A stretch of DNA of 64,000 nt from Laburnicola sp. R22_1 (taxonomy: Eukaryota > Ascomycota > Dothideomycetes > Pleosporales > Didymosphaeriaceae). The stretch is taken from assembly GCA_014281115.1 (NCBI GenBank), contig JACONQ010000002.1:1860001-1924000 (forward strand). Direction: 5' to 3'. This document shows positions 24,900 through 36,736 of the stretch, piece by piece. Below the pieces are notes generated by a model that was given only the letters and a program-made list of their open reading frames with translations, was not told the origin of the DNA and did no database searches. Numbering within the stretch: the first letter of the stretch is position 1; each line of letters begins with the position of its first letter. A program made the translations under genes and the position numbers.

Positions 24900-25106
24900 T
24901 TAATTAATAATGAGCGTAATAGGCGAAGTTTCTAGCTAAGTTTAACTTTCGTATTTATTACTATTCTAGAAAATAAAATAAAAAGCCTAATGCCTTAACA
25001 CGCTATCTAGGCAACTTACCTAAAGGTAATAATAACACCTACTAATAACACTAAGTCTAGATAGTTCTACGCCTAGAGATTTTTAAAGGCAAAGAGTTAC
25101 ACTATG
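24900..25106 (+). pseudogene. Decayed Ty3/gypsy pol, left part (target of later insertion)
   Basis: In the + frame this stretch reads like the end of RNase H and the start of the integrase linker (KKPNALTRYLGNLPKGN, with Asn where families have Asp). It continues after the inserted element at 31714. The 5 bases 25102-25106 (ctatg) are the left copy of the target duplication. It is unrelated in orientation and decay level to the inserted element. Confidence 0.65.
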
Positions 25107-25322
25107 TGTAAGGACGGGCTCGGGCTTCCGCATTGTAGAGTGTTAATGGGATAGGTTGGCTCTATTTCAGCTACACTAGGATAAGGTAGAAAGGTAGATA
25201 CAAGACGCGCAGGCGTAAAGAGGCAATAGTAGGGCGCTAGTCCCATAAAGGCTAGCGCCTCGCGAGGCTGCCTTGTCGTTATGTGACTTGCGGCCAGCTC
25301 TCTGTGCACCGCAGCCGTCACA
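25107..25322 (-). repeat. Element 1, 3' LTR (in element sense)
   Basis: 216 bases, TGTAAGG...CGTCACA on the + strand. Compared with the other LTR it carries six A for G and one T for C. Just inside it (25323-25336) lies ttaccccccctct-type sequence, which in element sense is a purine tract AGAGGGGGGTAA, the expected plus-strand primer next to the 3' LTR. Confidence 0.95.
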
Positions 25323-25364
25323 TTACCCCCCTCTAAGAGAGGCTCATCCTTAAGTCTCGTATAG

Positions 25365-28300
25365 CTACTTCCTCGTCCGTGTTCTCTGTCCCAGCCCCTT
25401 ACTTGCTGCCTTGTTGTCCTCGTCCGTCACTTGTACGTACTGCCCGTCCTTATATGCTCGCAGCCATGCTTCCAACCGTGCTGGAGGACCAGGTCGCTCT
25501 GGGTAGGCTTGGTGGTAGTCCCTGACTTTATGGGGCGCCCCTGCGAAGCCTCGGGCGTTGTACCATGTCGGGTCTGGGTCATGAGCGGTCCAGGAAGCTC
25601 TGTACTGCAGACGCCCTCGATAGATGCGGCTGTTAAGTATCTCCTCTACCGGCCACTCAAGGTTGCCGTCAACCTTAATTGGTTCCTCCTTAGGTTTAAT
25701 CTGGCCTAGTAGTAAGTCTAAGGCGGCTTTCTGTAGACAGTCTACGTGGAAGACGTTATGCATGCGCATGTATGGCGGTAGCTTGAGGCGATAGGAATGA
25801 CCCCTCATCTTAATGATAGGGTAGGGGCCGTACATCTGCTGGTCGAGCTTTGAGCTAGGTTAGCCAGTCGTGAAGCCCTTAGGCGTAACGTAGACTTGGT
25901 CTCCTATTGTAAAATCAGGCTCACGGCGCTTCTTGTTTGCTTGCCGCGCTTGCCGCTACTACGCCTAAGCAATCCCTCTCTAAGCTATCTCTGTTGCTAG
26001 CTTTACAGCGTTATGTTGGGCCTTCGCGTAGTTCTGCGCCTCCTTATAGGACATGTGCTCGCGGGCAGATGGGAATGTCCTTGTACGTTCCTTCCAATCC
26101 CAGTGGTGGACAGGTTGGTGACCAAACTCGATCTTAAATGGTGATAGGCCAGTGGTCTCGTGCGGCAGAATAGCCTGTGCCCAGTCCATACATGGCAACA
26201 GATCTAACCAGTTATCCTAATAGTAGTTGACAAAGGGCCGTAGGCGCTGGTCGAGGTACTGGTTCACAATCTCTGTGTTGCTGTTGGTTTAGGGGTGGTA
26301 GGCTGTTGACAGCTTCTGCTTAACACCTATAAGGCGGCATAGCTCGTTCATAAATGCGGAGACGAATTGGGGGCCTCAGTTACAGACGATGGACCTTAGA
26401 GGGCCATAGACACGCCAGATGTAGCGGTAGTACATGTCGGCAGCTTGCTCAGCAGTAGTAGTCTTGTGGCAGGGTAGCGAGAAGCAACGCTTGCTTAGGC
26501 GGTCTACCACGACGAAGGCATAGTCGTACCCCTTCTTGTCGGCTAGGAAGGACTTAAAGTCCATTAAGACGTCCTGCTATGCTCGATCAGGTATTGGCAG
26601 CGACTTGAGCAGTCCTGGAGTTCGATCGCGAGGGACATGGCTCCATCGGCAAGCCTTGCAGGCGGCGACGTACGTATCGACGTCTTTCTCCATGCCTGGC
26701 CAATAGTAGCGATCCCGCAGTAGCTTTACAGTCTTTCTCTTGCCTGGGTGAGCAGTAGTCTGTGCTGCATGGACTGTTCGGATCAAGTGCGTGCGGAGGA
26801 AGTGAACAGCAGGGACGACTAGTCGGCCTTGGTGCAGGAGTAGTCCTTGCTCGTTCAGCTGCTAGGTGGCGCTGCTAGCTAACGCTTTCTCTCGCAGAGC
26901 TTGTATGCTACTATGGCTTCGGTTAGCCTTAAGGGCTCGGTCAATGACGGCGTGCGGGTCATCAAGTAGGGGTGAGCTCATGAAGGTGTCTGAGGCCGCG
27001 ACCTCGATACAGCTCTCTAGGCCTTGTGTAGCAAGCGAGGCTAGATGATCGTTGGTGGCCTGAATTATACTAATATCGAGCTGCTCAGCTTGCAGGAAGG
27101 CTCGCGTTCGAGCGGCTCGGTCCTTATCCTTCTAAGTCTTAAGTTCCTCTTGCTTGCGCGACAGCGCGTCGGCTACGACGTTGGCGGTTCCAGGGCGGTA
27201 GGAGAGGGTTATGTTAAAGTCAGCTACTGTTATAGCCCAGCGCATTTGCCGTAGAGTGAGCTCTTGCTTAGTTAAGAAATACTCGAGTGCTTAGTGGTTA
27301 GTAAGGGCGCTGAATGGCTAAGGCGTCTGGAGGCTGATGAGCTGAGATCTCCACTCCTTAAGGCCGTAGATGACTGCCAGCATCTCTTTGTCGTGGATGT
27401 CGTAGTTTATCTGTGGTCCGCTCATAGTCTTTGAATAGAAAGCTACTAGTCGCCATAGGCCGTCGTCCTGTAGCTGGGAGAGTACGCCAGCTACAACTCC
27501 GTCGCTTGCATCTGTCTCCATGCGCGTCTGGCGGTAGGGCGAGTAGTGGGCCAGAACATTGTCTGACAGTATGAGATCCTTAGCTTGCTGGAAGGCTGCC
27601 AGCTCGCGCCCGCCAAAGGCGTGCCATGCGCCCTTCTTGAGCAGCTTAGTGAGCGGCCAGATGATGCGCCCATAGTCCTTAAGGAAGGCTCGATAGAAGT
27701 TGCAGAACCCTAGGAAGGACTGTAGGCTTTTGACTGACATAGGGACTGGCCAGTCTCGTACAGCAGTGACCTTCTTAGGGTCCTTCTGTATACCCTCTGT
27801 GCTAATAATAAGACCTAGGAACTTTGTCTTTGTCACGGCGAATTCGCTCTTCTTGATGTCTGCTTGTAGGCTGGCGTCGTGGAGACGCTTAAGTACCTGA
27901 GCGACGTGCTCCTCGTGCTCTAGTGGGTCTTCTGAATATATAAGGATATCGTCCAGATATGCTGTGCAGAAGTCGTCAAACAGGCTATGCAAGACCTTGT
28001 TAATATACTGTTGGAAGGTCGCGGGGCTATTGCAGAGGCCAAAGGGCAGCACACGGTACTTGTAGTTGCCGTATCGTGTGCGGAAAGTAGTTAGATCCTC
28101 AACCTCCTCGTTAAGGCGGATGCGGTAGAAGGCCTGTCGCACATCGAGCTTAGTGAATACCTTAGCGCGCGCGAGCCTAGTCAGGGTCTCTTGGATTAGC
28201 GGGATAGGGTAGGCGTCTTTCTTCGTGATTGTGTTAAGCTTGCGGTAGTCAACGCAGAAGCGCCACCCCCCTCCAGGCTTCTTAGCGAATAGGACAGGCG

Positions 28301-29420
28301 AGGCGTACGAGGCGTTACTGTGCGCGATGAAGCCTCGTCGCAGGTGGTCCTCAAGGTACGATTTCACGAGCTCTAGCTGCTCGAGAGACATGCTATACAG
28401 CGGGCTCGACGTCAACATATTCTCAGAGGTCAGCTTAATGTTATGGTCAACGCCGTCGCGGTGCGGTGGCAGCTCGTCTAAGTCCTTTTTCAAGAAGTGG
28501 GCTAGGGTCGCGCCAGCGTAACCTAGGAAGGGCAACTTCTCTGCGATCAGTTGGCGGAGCTCCTCTTCTTGATCAGGTAGGTTTGGCAGAGCGTCCTTGC
28601 GATCCTAGATGAGCTGGTTTACTTCGTAGACGCTAATATGGCCTAGCACAGTGTCCTTTTGTCGTGCGTGCATTATAAAGGCAGCAGCTCCAATTGTATT
28701 GATCTCGAGGCCTACCTTGGCGAGGTCTTCGCGCGAGACAGGCTGGGGACGAGGTTGTCGCTTAGCCGGTTCTGGCGTCTGTCGCGGGTGGAGTTGCTCT
28801 TCCATCTTTCCAAGGTTCTCCCGCAGGGTAGCGCGCTGGGTTGAGCGTAGAGGTAGCTTACGAGCGCGCTGTACAATAGCTACGTCTATCTGCTTGTCGC
28901 GTCGGTCGGCATCGGCTTGGTGCGAGGGGTTGATCTTTGAGGGCACGCCTTGCGTAGGGATAACGATATCACGCTTGCAGTCAACCCGTGCGCCATCTGG
29001 CCACTGGAGCTTCTTCTGCTTGCAGTTAATCCAGACGTCGGCATCCTCTAGGAGCTTGCGGCCGACTATAAGGTCGTGGCGACCGGTATTACAAAAGATA
29101 AAGTAGGTAGAGAGGTGGTGGTTGTCAATCACTAGGTTAGCTTGGATATACTCGTCTACCTGACCATTTAGTTAACTGTCGTAGCCTGCCAAGGGTATTG
29201 CTTCCATGCGGTGGATCGGGGCCTTAAGTCCTTTCTTAATCGTACGTAGATGCTTGAGGTGGACTAGGGCGTAGCTGCCGGCTCCAGTGTCGATAAGCGC
29301 GTTCAGCTTGATTGCTAGCCCGCCTGTAGAGATGCGGCATAGTAGAATGAACTAACTTCCACTAAATAGCTGATCCCGTATGCTAAGGGCTCCTATAGGT
29401 TGCTCTAGGGAGGAGACTTC
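25365..29420 (-). pseudogene. Element 1 pol (protease, RT, RNase H, integrase, chromodomain), broken
   Basis: All pol domains lie in one frame, interrupted only by stops at 28605, 27318, 26577, 26376 and 25980 among others. The pieces are aspartic protease DTGAGS near 29280-29291; reverse transcriptase with YLDD at 27948-27959; RNase H with ETDASDGVVAGVL near 27510; integrase zinc domain (HPGKRKT...CKACR) at 26577-26786; integrase core at 25980-26564; and a chromodomain-like C-terminus at 25365-25835 (YRASWTAHDPDPTWYN). At 26376-26381 the second catalytic Asp position of the integrase reads Asn and the next codon is TGA, both explained by C/G to T/A transitions. The integrase is therefore inactive. 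Confidence 0.88.
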
Positions 29421-29422
29421 CC

Positions 29423-30958
29423 CTAGAGCGATACTTTTTCCAAGTCGCTATTAGAGGATCCGTCTGCTGCGTTATAGAATGCCTCGTTGTCGGTGTTGGC
29501 TGGCAGCTTAATAGCCTTCTAGTCAACAGGCTTGTCCGTACAATTGCGGGCGAGGTGACCAACCTTGTGACAACAGAAACAGGTAGGCTGATCTGCTGAC
29601 GCCTAGATAGTGGCGGCTCTAGGCAGTGCCGTAGGAGTGGGTTGCTCGCGGTTGTGCCGTTTGGTTTTCTCAGCTTGGGCCAACGCTCTCCTGGCGTTGC
29701 TAATAGCGAGCTCCCTAGCGAGGTCTTAGGCGAGGTCAACGTAGACATCGTACTCCTCGCTGTGCTGTTGGCGAAAGACACCCATCTGCGTGCGTAGGGC
29801 GTCCGGTAACTTCTCGTGGAACTCCTCTACCCACTAGTCCGCTGGTAGGCCACGTTCCTATGCGAGACGAAAGAAGTCGCCCTAGAAGGTAGCGAAGTTG
29901 GCTAGGTCTCGCAGGCGGAGCTCTTGGAAGGCACGTCAGGCGTTAAGCTTCTTGTAAGGGTCCCCATATGTCTTCTCTAGGCGGCCCACAAGATAGAGGT
30001 AGTCGACCGGCTGATCGCTTGCTCGGATCGTACGTATGAGGGTGGACAGGTATTGATTTGCCGAACCGTCGGTACGCGTGCGCATGTACGAGACAATGTT
30101 GTTCTGAGTTGCCTGCTTGTCGACACCTTCGAACTAGTCTTAGTTAGCGCGCAGTTTGTCCTCTAGGCCGTCTCTCCATTGCTCGAAGGTGACCTCTTTG
30201 CCGTCCTTAAGCATTGGCGGGTTGGGAAAACGGGCTAAGCGGCTCCTGCTGTAGTTAATCGCTAGTTGTAAGGCAAGTGGAGTTGCTGGCGTGTATGTTA
30301 ACTGCCGTGGCAGCGTATCGGCTCCGTTGTCTGATCCAGGTAGCCTAGGGCGTATTGGCGTCTGCGGTAGGGCTGTGAAGCGCAGCGTCTTTGAGTGCGC
30401 AGCTGGTGACGAGGCTAAGACTCCGCTAGCCTTCTTAGAGAGGAAGGATTTGCTGTGCTGGCTCGCAACCTTTACCTAGCCTCTAAGCAATTTAATTAAC
30501 TCGTCCTTATCTGCTACTTGCTTGAGCGTGTCGTTGAGCAGCTGGCGTAGCTCGGCAAGCTCGTCCTTGGCCTCTACCAGCTCGGCTTTAGCCGTATTAA
30601 GCGCTTTGCCCAGCGTGTCCGCGTGGTCTCGGTACGCTAGGGCCTTGAGATGGCTGAGTTCTAGCTCGCGGGCCACTACTGGCTGTTCCAGCGTCATGAG
30701 CTGGGGGAGGGTAACCTCAATCTCCTGCGGTTCGTACTCCATAGTTCCCCAGACAGTGTGCCCCGTGCGCATTGTAAATGGTCTCTTCTTATGCCGTGCC
30801 TCAATGCGGCTCTGCTTGATCGCTCGGTCCTCTTTGAGCTCATTGTCGATATAGTAGGCTGCTCGGCACCTAAGAGCTTGGATAGGAGGTGTGTGGTCCT
30901 CCTTAGTCGCGATTGCCTTGGGATCCACCCTTAGCTCGAGCCTAGAGAGCTTTCCCAT
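29423..30958 (-). pseudogene. Element 1 gag, broken
   Basis: The gag frame starts at ATG 30956-30958 (MGKLSRLELRVDP) and has a Lys/Glu/Leu-rich coiled-coil region. It is interrupted by a TAG at 30476-30478 after about 160 codons and by further stops downstream. A CCHC zinc knuckle of the form C-x2-C-x4-H-x4-C is intact at 29540-29581. The frame ends at a TAG at 29423-29425, and pol follows in a different frame. Gag would package the element RNA; here it cannot be translated whole. Confidence 0.8.
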
Positions 30959-31075
30959 ATCCCTTTTGTAGGTGCTGCTAGTAGGGCAGCTCTAGTCAGT
31001 GCTGCAGGTAAAGCAGTAGTGGTCGGTTCTCTCGCAGGGAGAGGGTGAGCGGGCGGTGCTCTTAATAGTCAATTC

Positions 31076-31091
31076 GGGGGGGGGGGGGGGG
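31076..31091. repeat. Homopolymer of 16 G
   Basis: A run of 16 G on the + strand in the leader between the element 1 5' LTR and gag. In element sense it is C16. Such runs are prone to length errors in assemblies. Confidence 0.9.
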
Positions 31092-31480
31092 TTGTTTTTG
31101 TGTCCTCTCTCTTAGAGGCAGGGCCACTGTGGCTCTCTTCGCGTCTTCGCGGCAGGGGTGCGTTGTTAACTCTCTTCTGGCCTACCGCGTAGGGCTTATA
31201 GATCTAGTACTTTTTGAGCGCTTGTTCGTTAAGCAAGGGCGGCAGGCTGATCAGCTCTCCTAGCTGGCTGCGGCGTGCTATCTTCGAACCGTCCGTCAAC
31301 TCCCTTCAAGCCGCGCTTGGTGGTATTAGGACTCGGGTGAGCAACCGTACTTCTGACGAACTAACGGCTCAGCGTAGTCGTACTGTACTGCTCGAGGTTG
31401 GTCGTCGTCGAGTCGTACACGCAGGTAGATCGATCGGTTTAACCAGATATTATGTCGCCGTCGCCAGCCAAGTAAGTGAG

Positions 31481-31491
31481 ATCCTAGTGTA
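31481..31491 (-). promoter_or_regulatory. Element 1 candidate self-primer binding site
   Basis: In element sense the sequence one base after the 5' LTR is TACACTAGGAT. The LTR itself contains ATCCTAGTGTA in element sense (complement of 31558-31568), a perfect 11-base complement. No TGG start of a tRNA-type primer site is present. Tf1/sushi-type chromoviruses prime reverse transcription with the first 11 bases of their own transcript, so the transcript start is predicted at 31568. Confidence 0.7.
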
Positions 31492-31492
31492 A

Positions 31493-31708
31493 TGTGAGGA
31501 CGGGCTCGGGCTTCCGCATTGTAGAGTGTTGATGGGATAGGTTGGCTCTATTTCAGCTACACTAGGATAAGGTAGAAAGGTAGATACAAGACGCGCAGGC
31601 GTAAAGAGGCGATGGTGGGGCGCTAGTCCCGTAAAGGCTAGCGCCTCGCGAGGCTGCCTTGTCGTCATGTGACTTGCGGCCAGCTCTCTGTGCACCGCAG
31701 CCGTCACA
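31493..31708 (-). repeat. Element 1, 5' LTR (in element sense)
   Basis: 216 bases, TGTGAGG...CGTCACA on the + strand, followed directly by the right target duplication ctatg. It contains the 11-mer TACACTAGGAT (31558-31568) whose complement recurs just inside the element at 31481-31491, a self-priming arrangement. Confidence 0.95.
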
Positions 31709-31713
31709 CTATG

Positions 31714-32900
31714 TAATTATTACTACCTATGCTTTATTAGATAAAAGTTACCACTCTAGTCTATAGCTTATAGCTATACTATACTATATTACTAAACTTA
31801 CTACTAATAATAATAATTCTATTGCTATAACTATAATAGAAACTAATAAGACAGCGCAATTACTTAAAGACATTAAGATAGCCTACACTATAGATAAAAT
31901 AGTCTAGGATATTATTGCCGCTATTAGAGCTAAGACTTAATATTTACTAGAGAAGCTCCTTAAGCTAGGACTTAGGATTAAAATTAATAGTTATTATCTA
32001 AATAAAGAACTACTATATATTAAGAACTAGCTATATATTCTTAATAATAAGGAACTCTATACACATATCCTTAAGTAAGCCTATAATAGTATTACTACTA
32101 GTTATATTAATTATAAGAGTACTTATAAATAAGTTAGCCACTAGTATTACTAGCTATATATAACCTATACTATTACTTATTATATCTACGCTTATATCTT
32201 ATATTATTATAGTAAGCTCTATTGCAACATAAAATATAGTTTGCTCTATCCTTTACTAATTCTAGACTATTACTAAAAATTAATATTAATAGACTTTATT
32301 ATTAGATTACTACCTTATTATAATAATAGTAAGGTCTATACAGCTATTATAGTTATTATAGACTAGCTTAGCAAAAAGAAAAAGTTTATTTCTATAGTTA
32401 AGATTATAGCTAAGGTAGTTATAGAGATCTTTATTACCTATATTTAGCATAAGGAAGGTTTTCCTAAAGATATTATTAGTAACTATAGACGCTAGTTTAT
32501 ATTCTATTTCTAGAAGCGACTTTATAAGTAACTAGGTACTAAGCTGCGCTTATTAACTAGTTAGTATTATAAAACTAATAATTAAACTAAGATCGCTAAT
32601 ACTATATTAAAAGAGTACTTACGCGCGTATATTAATTATTAATAAGATAATTAGGCCCTATACTTACCTATAGCAGAATTTATCGCCAACTTATTAGTTA
32701 GTAACTTAATAGAAGTTGCACCTTTTATTACTACTAAGAAATACCTACTATAAGATAGTACTAAGCCTATACTATTATATAATATTAAGTTAGTAAGTAA
32801 AGACACTACTACTACTAGTAAGCGTCTGATTACTACGCCTACCTATATAGATTATTAATGCGTAAATAACTTTATTAACTTCCTTACTTATATACGCAAT
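31714..32900 (+). pseudogene. Decayed Ty3/gypsy integrase, right part of older element
   Basis: This continues the interrupted element after the right target duplication (31709-31713). In the + frame near 32280-32670 it reads as an integrase core with many TAG/TAA stops: a VYTAIIVIID-like first segment, KEGFPKDIISNYRR, where the second catalytic Asp position is Asn, and KLRLLTS. An upstream zinc-binding-like part lies near 32070-32230. The decay is far heavier than in element 1, showing it is older. Its LTRs are not identified. Confidence 0.7.
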
Positions 32901-32950
32901 TTTCTACATAATAACCTATAGTAGGCGTAAGCTAAGTAGGCTAAGTACGC

Positions 32951-33190
32951 TATAATAGTATTTGCTAGCCTTCTTACTAAGTACGCCCTATTACCTCTCT
33001 TTCACACTCTATTTCCCCTATTTACGCCTTTTACCTTTCTAAAGGCGCCTTTTTTAGTTAGTGTTAGTATAGTAGTTAGCGTAGGCCTATACTCTACGCT
33101 ACTCTCTATATAAGAAAGGGCCCCCTACGTCCCTTTTTTATCCACTATCTTAGAATAGTCTTAATTTAACTAGCTCTTTTAACTATTCTA
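32951..33190 (+). repeat. Element 3, left LTR
   Basis: 240 bases, aligned without gaps to 35751-35990 at first glance, sharing ctttctaaaggcgcctttt and aagaaagggcccc words and ending aactattcta. Differences are mainly C/T and G/A. Confidence 0.75.
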
Positions 33191-33288
33191 AGACTAACCC
33201 TTTTTATTTAGCTATAAACAACAATATAATATCTACTTCTTTTTTAAGACACTACCTATAGGTAGTTAAATTAGTAAAAGTTTTAGCT

Positions 33289-33483
33289 TACTAGGTTAGG
33301 CTAAAAGTGTATTAGTTACTTTAGTACTAGGCAGCTATTACACTGCGCTAAGCTTACTAGATTAGGCTAGAAGTTTTAGGTAGTTATTATACTACGCTAA
33401 GGTAAGTTAGGCTATTACTTACTAGGTTAGGCTAGAAGTTTATTAGTTACTTTAGTGCTAGGTAGTTATTACACTATGCTAAG
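33289..33483 (+). repeat. Three imperfect tandem repeats inside element 3
   Basis: Units at about 33289-33355, 33353-33404 and 33417-33483 share cttactaggttaggctaraa, gtagttattacact and gctaagg words; the middle unit lacks about 17 bases. They lie in the leader just after the left LTR. Confidence 0.6.
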
Positions 33484-35750
33484 GTCTATTAAAAAAGGCT
33501 GCTTCTAAGTTCTTCCTTTACTTATTATATAAGAGTAGGAAATCTAGTTAGTTACCTCTATAAAAGACTAGTTTAATAGATTATACTACTATAGTCTATT
33601 AAGAGAGATTACTTTAAGTTAAAAAAGTAATAGTACTACTTTATATTAGTAGAATTAAGACACTACTAAGGCCTATTTAAAAAGGCTAGAATTTTAAGTC
33701 TACTAGCTACTAGTTATAGCGCAAATAGTAGAAAGTCCTATTAGTTACCTCTAAAAGACTTTATACTCTAGTTTAATAGGTTGCACCTAAATCTACTAAA
33801 AGAAATTCTTCTAGTCTACTAAAAGGCTACCCTAAACATTTCTAAATAATAATAAAAAATAACTATATTACCTCTAAAGACTAATTTGCCTATAATACTA
33901 AACTAGCATTACACTATAAGGGCTAAAGGCACTAAGCTAAAGAAGTTAAAATTAGGCTTTAAAGACGCCGTATTACTATTTATAAAGATTTTACATACGT
34001 AATACTTTTACTCTCTTTATAAGGCGTCCTACCTTATATACTAAGCGCGCCATCTTATACTTATAAGATATCTAGACCTACTAAATCTAGATACCCCACC
34101 GCGCCTAACTATTAACCTCTTAGGCAATATTTTTTATTTTTTCTTACTTTTTTTATAATAGACGCCCCTTATAAACCGCTTAGCCACTTAGAAAACCTAG
34201 ACACTAGGTTACCCTAGCGCTAACCTTACTAAGTGGCTCTATTTAGTCTGCCCTAATTTTTTACTACTCTACTTTACTAAGTAGCCTTATATACTCTACC
34301 CTAATCTTTTACTACCTTAAACCTTAGTTAAGCTTATATTTAAACTAGGGTAGCACTAGTTATAAAAATTTACTTCCTTTACTATAACTACCCTAGCCCT
34401 TACCTATTACCTATTAAGTATTTAGCTAGACAACTAATTACTAGACTATTAATATTATCTAGCTATCTTCTAATTTAGCTTATTAATAAACTATAGTTAA
34501 ATATCTCTATTATAACCCTACTTTTGCCTTAAACTCGCTAGTAGTTAGCCTCTAAATTTAATAACTCTATACTATTATCCTCTAAAGATCCTAAAATTAA
34601 CGCATATTAGGTAACCCTAACTACTCTTTCTAATAATAGAGATTCTAAAGCAGAGCCTAAGCCTAATTACTTTAGCTAACTACTCCCTGCCACCTGTCTC
34701 TAGCCATCGCTAGAATGGCTAGACAAGCTAAAAGACGCCTAACCTAGTAAGGACTATAGCGATTACACTAGAAAAGAGACGCTTAATAAGAATAATCTTT
34801 ATAAACTTAGTATTACTTACTATAATAATAGTCTAGAAAATAATAACACTGCCTATTATAGTAGCAGATTAGAAGATAAAGAGCCTGCCAATTATAATAT
34901 TAATTCTAAATTTACTAACCTAATTAACTCTAAGTCTAACTCCCTATAAAAAAATACTTAGATAATAAATTATATAGTAAACTACCTAATAAAGTCTTCT
35001 AGAACGCTAACAATTAAGAGCTACCCTCTAACTATTAGCTCTTACTCTAATCTACTAGTTGCCTAACTTATTTTACTCCTAGGGGCACCCTAAGCTACTA
35101 AAATAGGTGGCCTAGTTTACTATTAGTTAAGTAGCTTCCTAGCTAGCCTACTACGCGTAGACACCTATTGTTTTTAGCACTCTTACCTCTAGCTATCTTC
35201 TCTCTAGCTAGCGTACCACTAATTTAAAAGCTACCTAGCTATTATATGCGTATAGGGCACCTATGGCTTTTAGCACTTCTACTCCTAGACGTTCCTAATA
35301 CTACTAGTAGTCCCTATAGCTTTAAGAACTACTCTACCCTAATTAAAAACTATATAGTTAAGTTAACACATTTTTTAACCCTCTTCTATAGTACTAAAGA
35401 ATATTATACAATATAATTACGCCCGCGCGCAATAAACTAACTAGAAAGATTTTAGCTAATTATATTTTTATATAGTATTAGAGCTAAGAATACACTCTAT
35501 TAGCAAAACGCTAAACGCTAAGATGTAGTTTCTAACCTAGCACTAATTTACCTCTAACTACTTTCCTTAATATCTCTACTAAATAGCAACTAGATTAAAA
35601 ATCAAGGCCACTATTAAAACTATAGGGGCCTATTACCCCTATTACAACTCTCTTTAGCCCTAAAATAGTGCTAGTTACATTAAATATTTGCTAAAACATT
35701 CTATTTTTATATACTTTCCTTTTTATTTTTAGACCTTAAAAGGGGGTTTA

Positions 35751-35990
35751 TATAATAGTACTTGCTAGCCTCCCTACTAAGCACGCTCTATTACCTCTTT
35801 TTTACATCCTATTTTCTCTATTTGCGCCTTTTACCTTTCTAAAGGCGCCTTTTCTAGTTAGTATTAGCGTGGTAGTTAGCGTAGACCTATACCCTATGCC
35901 ACCCTCTACATAAGAAAGGGCCCCTTACGTCCCTTTCTTATCTACTATATTAGAATAGTTTTAATTTAACTAGCTCTTTTAACTATTCTA
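35751..35990 (+). repeat. Element 3, right LTR
   Basis: 240 bases, matching 32951-33190 and preceded by a purine tract. Less AT-shifted than its partner at several sites (for example tttgcgcc against tttacgcc). Confidence 0.75.
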
Positions 35991-36736
35991 GCTATTCTAG
36001 AGAGGTTTGCCCTATAAGACTGTATACCGTCCTTATATACATAGACGCTAAACACGCACTAGCACTATTTTTTAAAGTTAGTAATAAGGTAATATTAAAC
36101 GCATATAACCTAAAGACTAAAAGATCTAGCTCTTTACTTAACTATAAAAATAGAGAACCCTTTTATATTATATAAGTTATTAATAATATAACTTATAAAC
36201 TTAACTTACCTAAAGAAATAGGCTAGCTATATAATATTTTCTACTTATAGTTACTATATCCTTATAATAAACAATTGTTTAATAGGCAAGTATATAATAA
36301 GGATAATATACTATTATATAAGCACACTAATAAGAAATATAAAATAAAGACTATACTTACTTATTATCTAAATAAGTTAAAAAGGACCTATATATGCCTA
36401 ATTACAGCATTATAAAGTATAAGGTCTTATAGAATAGTTTTAAAAAGCCTATATAGGAGCCTTACTATAACTTACTTAACTACCCTTATCTAGTTACTAG
36501 ATTTTACGCTAAGAACCTAAAGAAACCTACTATACTATATAACTTTAATAAGCTTATCGCGCGCTAGAATATTATTATGTGTCTTATAGCTCTTTTTATT
36601 ATAAACACTTATCTAAATGCCTAGAAATAGTTAGATATAAGTCTTAAGTTAATAATATATAGTAGTTCCCCTAGAAACCCTTCTAGTAGTAATACTCTTA
36701 GCAAAGTAATACATCCTAACTTATATAGCAGCAATC
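35991..36736. repeat. AT-rich remnant interrupted by element 2
   Basis: Eroded sequence with lysine- and tyrosine-rich translations on the + strand, compatible with a decayed transposase or pol, but I cannot name a family. It resumes at 44259 after element 2. The last five bases (36732-36736, caatc) are the left copy of that element's target duplication. Confidence 0.5.

Larger units (their letters stand above)
25107..31708 (-). mobile_element. Chromodomain Ty3/gypsy LTR retrotransposon (element 1)
   Basis: A complete 6602-base element, coded on the minus strand, bounded by 216-base LTRs (25107-25322 and 31493-31708) that begin TGT and end ACA. A perfect 5-base target duplication CTATG lies at 25102-25106 and 31709-31713. 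Order along the element is LTR, primer site, gag with a CCHC knuckle, aspartic protease, reverse transcriptase, RNase H, integrase, chromodomain, purine tract, LTR. That order marks a chromovirus of the Ty3/gypsy group. Base composition is near normal, but in-frame stops break gag and pol, so it is not autonomous. The LTRs differ at seven positions, all transitions in one direction, implying mutation after insertion. Confidence 0.93.
32951..35990 (+). mobile_element. RIP-eroded LTR element without visible pol (element 3)
   Basis: Two 240-base direct repeats (32951-33190 and 35751-35990) enclose 2560 bases. A purine tract AAAAGGGGG (about 35738-35746) sits just before the right copy, so the element reads on the + strand. 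The termini TATAAT and TTCTA fit TG...CA ends altered by RIP. No clear target duplication is seen and no gag or pol could be read. It may be a non-autonomous large element or one whose coding is erased. Confidence 0.65.

Noticed and set aside
29383..29781. Minus-strand open frame of 132 codons in element 1
   Set aside because: It is out of frame with the gag that carries the CCHC knuckle at the same place and has random composition.
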